From positions 245,981-309,980 of the forward strand of contig JANJUX010000033.1 in NCBI GenBank assembly GCA_024710355.1: a stretch of 64,000 bases of DNA, in the 5' to 3' direction. The stretch's first letter is position 1; each line of letters starts with the position of its first letter. Source of the stretch: Candidatus Rifleibacteriota bacterium. Lineage in GTDB: Bacteria > Muiribacteriota > Ozemobacteria > Ozemobacterales > Ozemobacteraceae. The translations under genes were made by a program, and so were the position numbers. Below are positions 61,464 to 64,000 of the stretch, one piece after another. The notes beneath the pieces were generated by a model that searched no databases, was not told the origin of the DNA, and saw only the letters and a list, made by a program, of their open reading frames with translations.

Positions 61464-62828
61464 ATGAAAAAGCAGATTGCAGCGTTCGTTCTGGTTCTGA
61501 TATTGCTGGTTTCGCCGGCGATGTCTCAAAATGCCAGCTATCTTGACTCGGTTTACCAGACCCTCGAGGTGGCTACCGGCACCGACGCTCTTACGGCCCT
61601 TAAAAACTCGATAAACGAGAAGTTCAATGTGGTGATTGCCGAAGATGAGGGTGAAAACCAGAACACCTGGAACTTAAACTACGTTCAGGCGATCAAAGAG
61701 GTGTTTGAAGCGGTTCCGGCAAGCTTCAGCATGTATACCCGCATGGTGTTTCTCGACCCGTCGCCGGTGCAATACGAAGTTAAATATGTCGGTTTCAACG
61801 ATCAGCACGGCATAATCTGGGCCGGTGCCGGTGTTATGACCCCTTCGGTGATGTATTACCGCCGGTTCAAAGAAGTTTATGGCAGCGCCCCGACCGAGGC
61901 CCAGTTGCTGTCGCGCTTCAAAACCATCCTCGTGCGCGGCATGACCTACAGCTTCCTACAGGAAAACCCGGAAATCGGTAAGAGATACGCCTCGATCGCT
62001 GCCGGTTCGACTTTTCCGACAAAGGTTTACAGCCCGGCCGCTGAAACCAATATGGTGACTGCCCCGGGTAAGATCGCCGCCTGGATAGATCTGGCCTTTG
62101 CCGTGTCGATGTATTGCACCGACCCGGCTACTCTGCAGAGCAGATTTGCCAGCCGCTTTGATTTTATTAAAACCAACCTGATGAATGGGCAGGCCATCAG
62201 CGGCTGGAGCGATAAGCCGATCAATGATGGTGGCGGTAATAATAACGGTGGCAACGACAATGCCAGCGGCACGGTCGAAACCCCTGGCACCCGCCCGCCT
62301 CCAGTCATTCCTGATGGCGACTATATGCCGGTTGTCACACAGGTTGATGTCGGTATTGCCGCAGCTTCGCTGCCGGCTGAGCACAAAGAAGCGCCAGAGC
62401 TTATGCGCAGTGCCATTGCCGAACTCTTTGCCGAATTGCCGAAGTTCTTCTCGACCTGCACCGAAGCGATTGCTTATGTGCCGACCACCGACACCGAAAC
62501 CGCCTTTTCGTCTGAAGGTTTCGTGTTTATCACACAGAATTCCTGGTTTATGCCCTCGTTCGTAGAACTCGACGATGCAGCCCGTAACAAACGCTTCAAG
62601 CAGATCCTGCTGCGCGAAATGACGCTGCGGTTTCTCTATTTCCATCCTGAAGTTACCGCCAAATGGAAAGAAAAATTCGACAAGAACATGAGCACTTTCG
62701 ATGCCTACGTCGACATGACCCAGGCTGCCGTGCTTTATTACTCGGCTCCCGCCTATCTGAAGCAGATCAACAATGAACGTTATGAATTCGTTAAAACGGT
62801 GATCATGATCGGCAAAACCTTCGAGTAA
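61464..62828 (+). CDS. Tandem degenerate zincin-like secreted protein
   Basis: The 454-residue product has a signal peptide (AFVLVLILLVSPAMSQ) and the same post-signal motif SYLDSVY as its neighbour. Two copies of the neighbour's C-terminal domain follow, joined by a Gly/Asn/Pro-rich linker (about 255-285). In copy 1 the zinc motif reads RGMTY (158-162), in copy 2 REMTL (384-388), against HEMTH in the neighbour. Both copies end in the shared helix (RFDFIKTNLMNGQ; RYEFVKTVIMIGK; compare RYNFIKQYIMDGK). Catalysis is therefore unlikely. It may bind the substrate, or inhibit or chaperone the active protease. Confidence 0.7.
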   Translation: MKKQIAAFVLVLILLVSPAMSQNASYLDSVYQTLEVATGTDALTALKNSINEKFNVVIAEDEGENQNTWNLNYVQAIKEVFEAVPASFSMYTRMVFLDPSPVQYEVKYVGFNDQHGIIWAGAGVMTPSVMYYRRFKEVYGSAPTEAQLLSRFKTILVRGMTYSFLQENPEIGKRYASIAAGSTFPTKVYSPAAETNMVTAPGKIAAWIDLAFAVSMYCTDPATLQSRFASRFDFIKTNLMNGQAISGWSDKPINDGGGNNNGGNDNASGTVETPGTRPPPVIPDGDYMPVVTQVDVGIAAASLPAEHKEAPELMRSAIAELFAELPKFFSTCTEAIAYVPTTDTETAFSSEGFVFITQNSWFMPSFVELDDAARNKRFKQILLREMTLRFLYFHPEVTAKWKEKFDKNMSTFDAYVDMTQAAVLYYSAPAYLKQINNERYEFVKTVIMIGKTFE

Positions 62829-62853
62829 TCTTTTAATTCCAGAAAGTCTGTAA

Positions 62854-62897
62854 ACAGCCCGCTGTTGACCAAATGTCGGCAGCGGGTTGTGTTTTAT
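62854..62897 (+). terminator. Rho-independent terminator after the zincin pair
   Basis: ACAGCCCGCTG pairs with CAGCGGGTTGT (one G-U), followed by GTTTTATTGTTT. Confidence 0.85.
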
Positions 62898-63178
62898 TGT
62901 TTGCGCGTCAATCCCCCCGCCAACACGTGTAATCTTTCAAAAGGTCCTTATTTGCTGAAACTTTCCGCTGCCCGCTTTTTTGTTTAGGCCCGCTTCACGG
63001 GAATGGCGAGAAAAAAATATTCTTAATGCTGCACAAGGCCGGAGTTGGCTTTGTCCATCAGCCGTAAACAAAACAAAGAGCAGGCTTTTCTTTAAGCCGG
63101 GTAAATTTCTGCAGGGATAGGCGCTTTTATATGGCCAGAAAATGCTGCGTTTAATGCCGCGGCTAGCCGGCTGAGGCG
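62898..63178. other. Intergenic stretch without recognisable gene
   Basis: About 280 bases between the terminator and a minus-strand gene. I see only tiny open frames and short imperfect inverted repeats (CCCGCTTCACGGG near 62992-63003). Nothing else is supported. Confidence 0.5.
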
Positions 63179-63994
63179 TCAGGGAATGGAAATCTTGCGG
63201 CTGGCAGTTATAAGGCCGCCGGCTCTGACGACCAGGGCTACCTTGTCGCCTGACTTGAGTTCGAATTCGATGGGCAGAAGCTGCCCGTCACGAAATTCGC
63301 ATTTCACGTAATTTTTGTTGATCTGAATGAAGCCCGGGCCATTGAAGCGGATGGCGCCAATATCGCGCCATTCATTGTCATAGTCAGCGTTGTGCAGCAA
63401 TTCACCAGAAGCCCGGTATTTGCCGTTTGCGCCCGGCGCCAGATCGAACTTTACGCTCATTGAGGGAAGAAAGGCTTTTATAACCTCGGCGCAGTTGAAT
63501 ATTGCCAGCGGAACAAGAACTTTGGCCTGGCCTTCGGCCATGTTTGGCATGACGTTGAAGTGCGGGTTCTTGCGCCCATATTTGTCGTTGTCATTGATTA
63601 CTTTTGCGAAGGGAGAACCAGTTTCTTTGGCCATAGGCACCCAGCCAACCGTTTCAAACCATGCGTAAAAGATGCCGGCCTCATGTTTGAGTTTTGAAAG
63701 CTGTGGTGATGGGTATGGGCGTTTTTTGTTGCGCGGAAAATGCCATTTTTCATAATCAAAAATTGTATCGTTGCTGAAAAAATGCCGGTTGGTGAAGGCT
63801 GCGAGGTTTTTCATAAGCTCGGGCAGTTCAATGTCAGATGCAATTTCAAACTCAGGAACAGGTTTAAAATCAGGGTTTTTGTGCCTGTCACCCATGATTT
63901 TGCGGATCATTTTTTCTTTTACGTTCATTTCAATCGGCTCAAACAGTGAGTGACTGTCGGCTCTGGTGTGAGCTGGCTGCGCCATGTCTGCCAT
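63179..63994 (-). CDS. Protein of unknown function, possibly incomplete at 5' end
   Basis: At least 271 residues can be read. The visible start at 63994 lies six bases from the window edge, so the real start may be outside. There is no signal peptide. The C-terminal ~90 residues form strands with conserved-looking VALVVRAGGLITASRKISIP, and the middle contains FETVGWVPMAKETGSPFAKV and FNCAEVIKAFLPSMSVKFDL. No domain is recognised. Confidence 0.5.
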   Translation of the reverse strand: MADMAQPAHTRADSHSLFEPIEMNVKEKMIRKIMGDRHKNPDFKPVPEFEIASDIELPELMKNLAAFTNRHFFSNDTIFDYEKWHFPRNKKRPYPSPQLSKLKHEAGIFYAWFETVGWVPMAKETGSPFAKVINDNDKYGRKNPHFNVMPNMAEGQAKVLVPLAIFNCAEVIKAFLPSMSVKFDLAPGANGKYRASGELLHNADYDNEWRDIGAIRFNGPGFIQINKNYVKCEFRDGQLLPIEFELKSGDKVALVVRAGGLITASRKISIP

Positions 63995-64000
63995 CAGATG

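Overview
The window reads as chromosomal DNA of a free-living, diderm, moderately GC-rich bacterium. The envelope evidence is lipoproteins with lipoboxes, outer-membrane beta-barrels and Sec signal peptides. There is one flagellin and there are several sets of type II secretion / type IV pilus minor pseudopilins. The combination of repeated GspI/J/K-like clusters, giant Ig-like surface proteins and many unrecognised secreted proteins resembles poorly characterised candidate phyla such as Riflebacteria. That assignment is only a guess, because no rRNA or other phylogenetic marker is present.

Layout: 0-8 kb holds a lipoprotein fragment, a PAS protein, a secreted metallo-beta-lactamase-fold protein coupled to an unknown secreted protein, and a XerC/D recombinase coupled to a large outer-membrane protein. 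8.0-9.2 kb has no credible protein gene. Instead it carries what looks like a giant structured RNA of about 1.1 kb, with a near-consensus promoter, a terminator, and 5' and 3' ends that pair over 21 base pairs. 9.4-11.5 kb looks like an accessory patch with a 5'-truncated outer-membrane gene, HicAB and a Uma2-family protein. 11.5-16 kb is pseudopilin cluster A. 16.2-19.3 kb encodes a voltage-sensor-like channel with a C-terminal RCK-like region, then MurJ. 19.4-22.7 kb encodes NfnAB and a dihydroorotate-dehydrogenase-like protein.

22.9-34.7 kb holds an acidic cytoplasmic protein and a run of surface proteins: a beta-helix/FN3 lipoprotein, a TPR lipoprotein, a 1780-residue Ig-like protein and a TIG-domain lipoprotein with a dead-looking peptidase region. 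34.8-39.3 kb is a solute-binding protein / histidine kinase / sigma54 activator operon, followed by a polysaccharide deacetylase. 40.6-47.8 kb is pseudopilin cluster B, ending in a class III adenylate cyclase. 48-55.5 kb holds fructose-bisphosphate aldolase and an operon of TPR/TerB, YbjN-like, HEAT and STAS proteins. 55.5-60.2 kb holds a short flagellin and pseudopilin cluster C. 60.2-62.8 kb holds a secreted zincin and a tandem, catalytically degenerate relative. A partly visible unknown gene closes the window.

The two strongest signals are the giant RNA gene and a recurrent promoter layout. In six genes a -10 box lies 6-8 nt upstream of the ATG with no room for a Shine-Dalgarno site, which predicts leaderless mRNAs. 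These sit alongside many genes with strong GGAGG-type ribosome sites. All assignments come from reading the sequence by eye, and no database search was possible.
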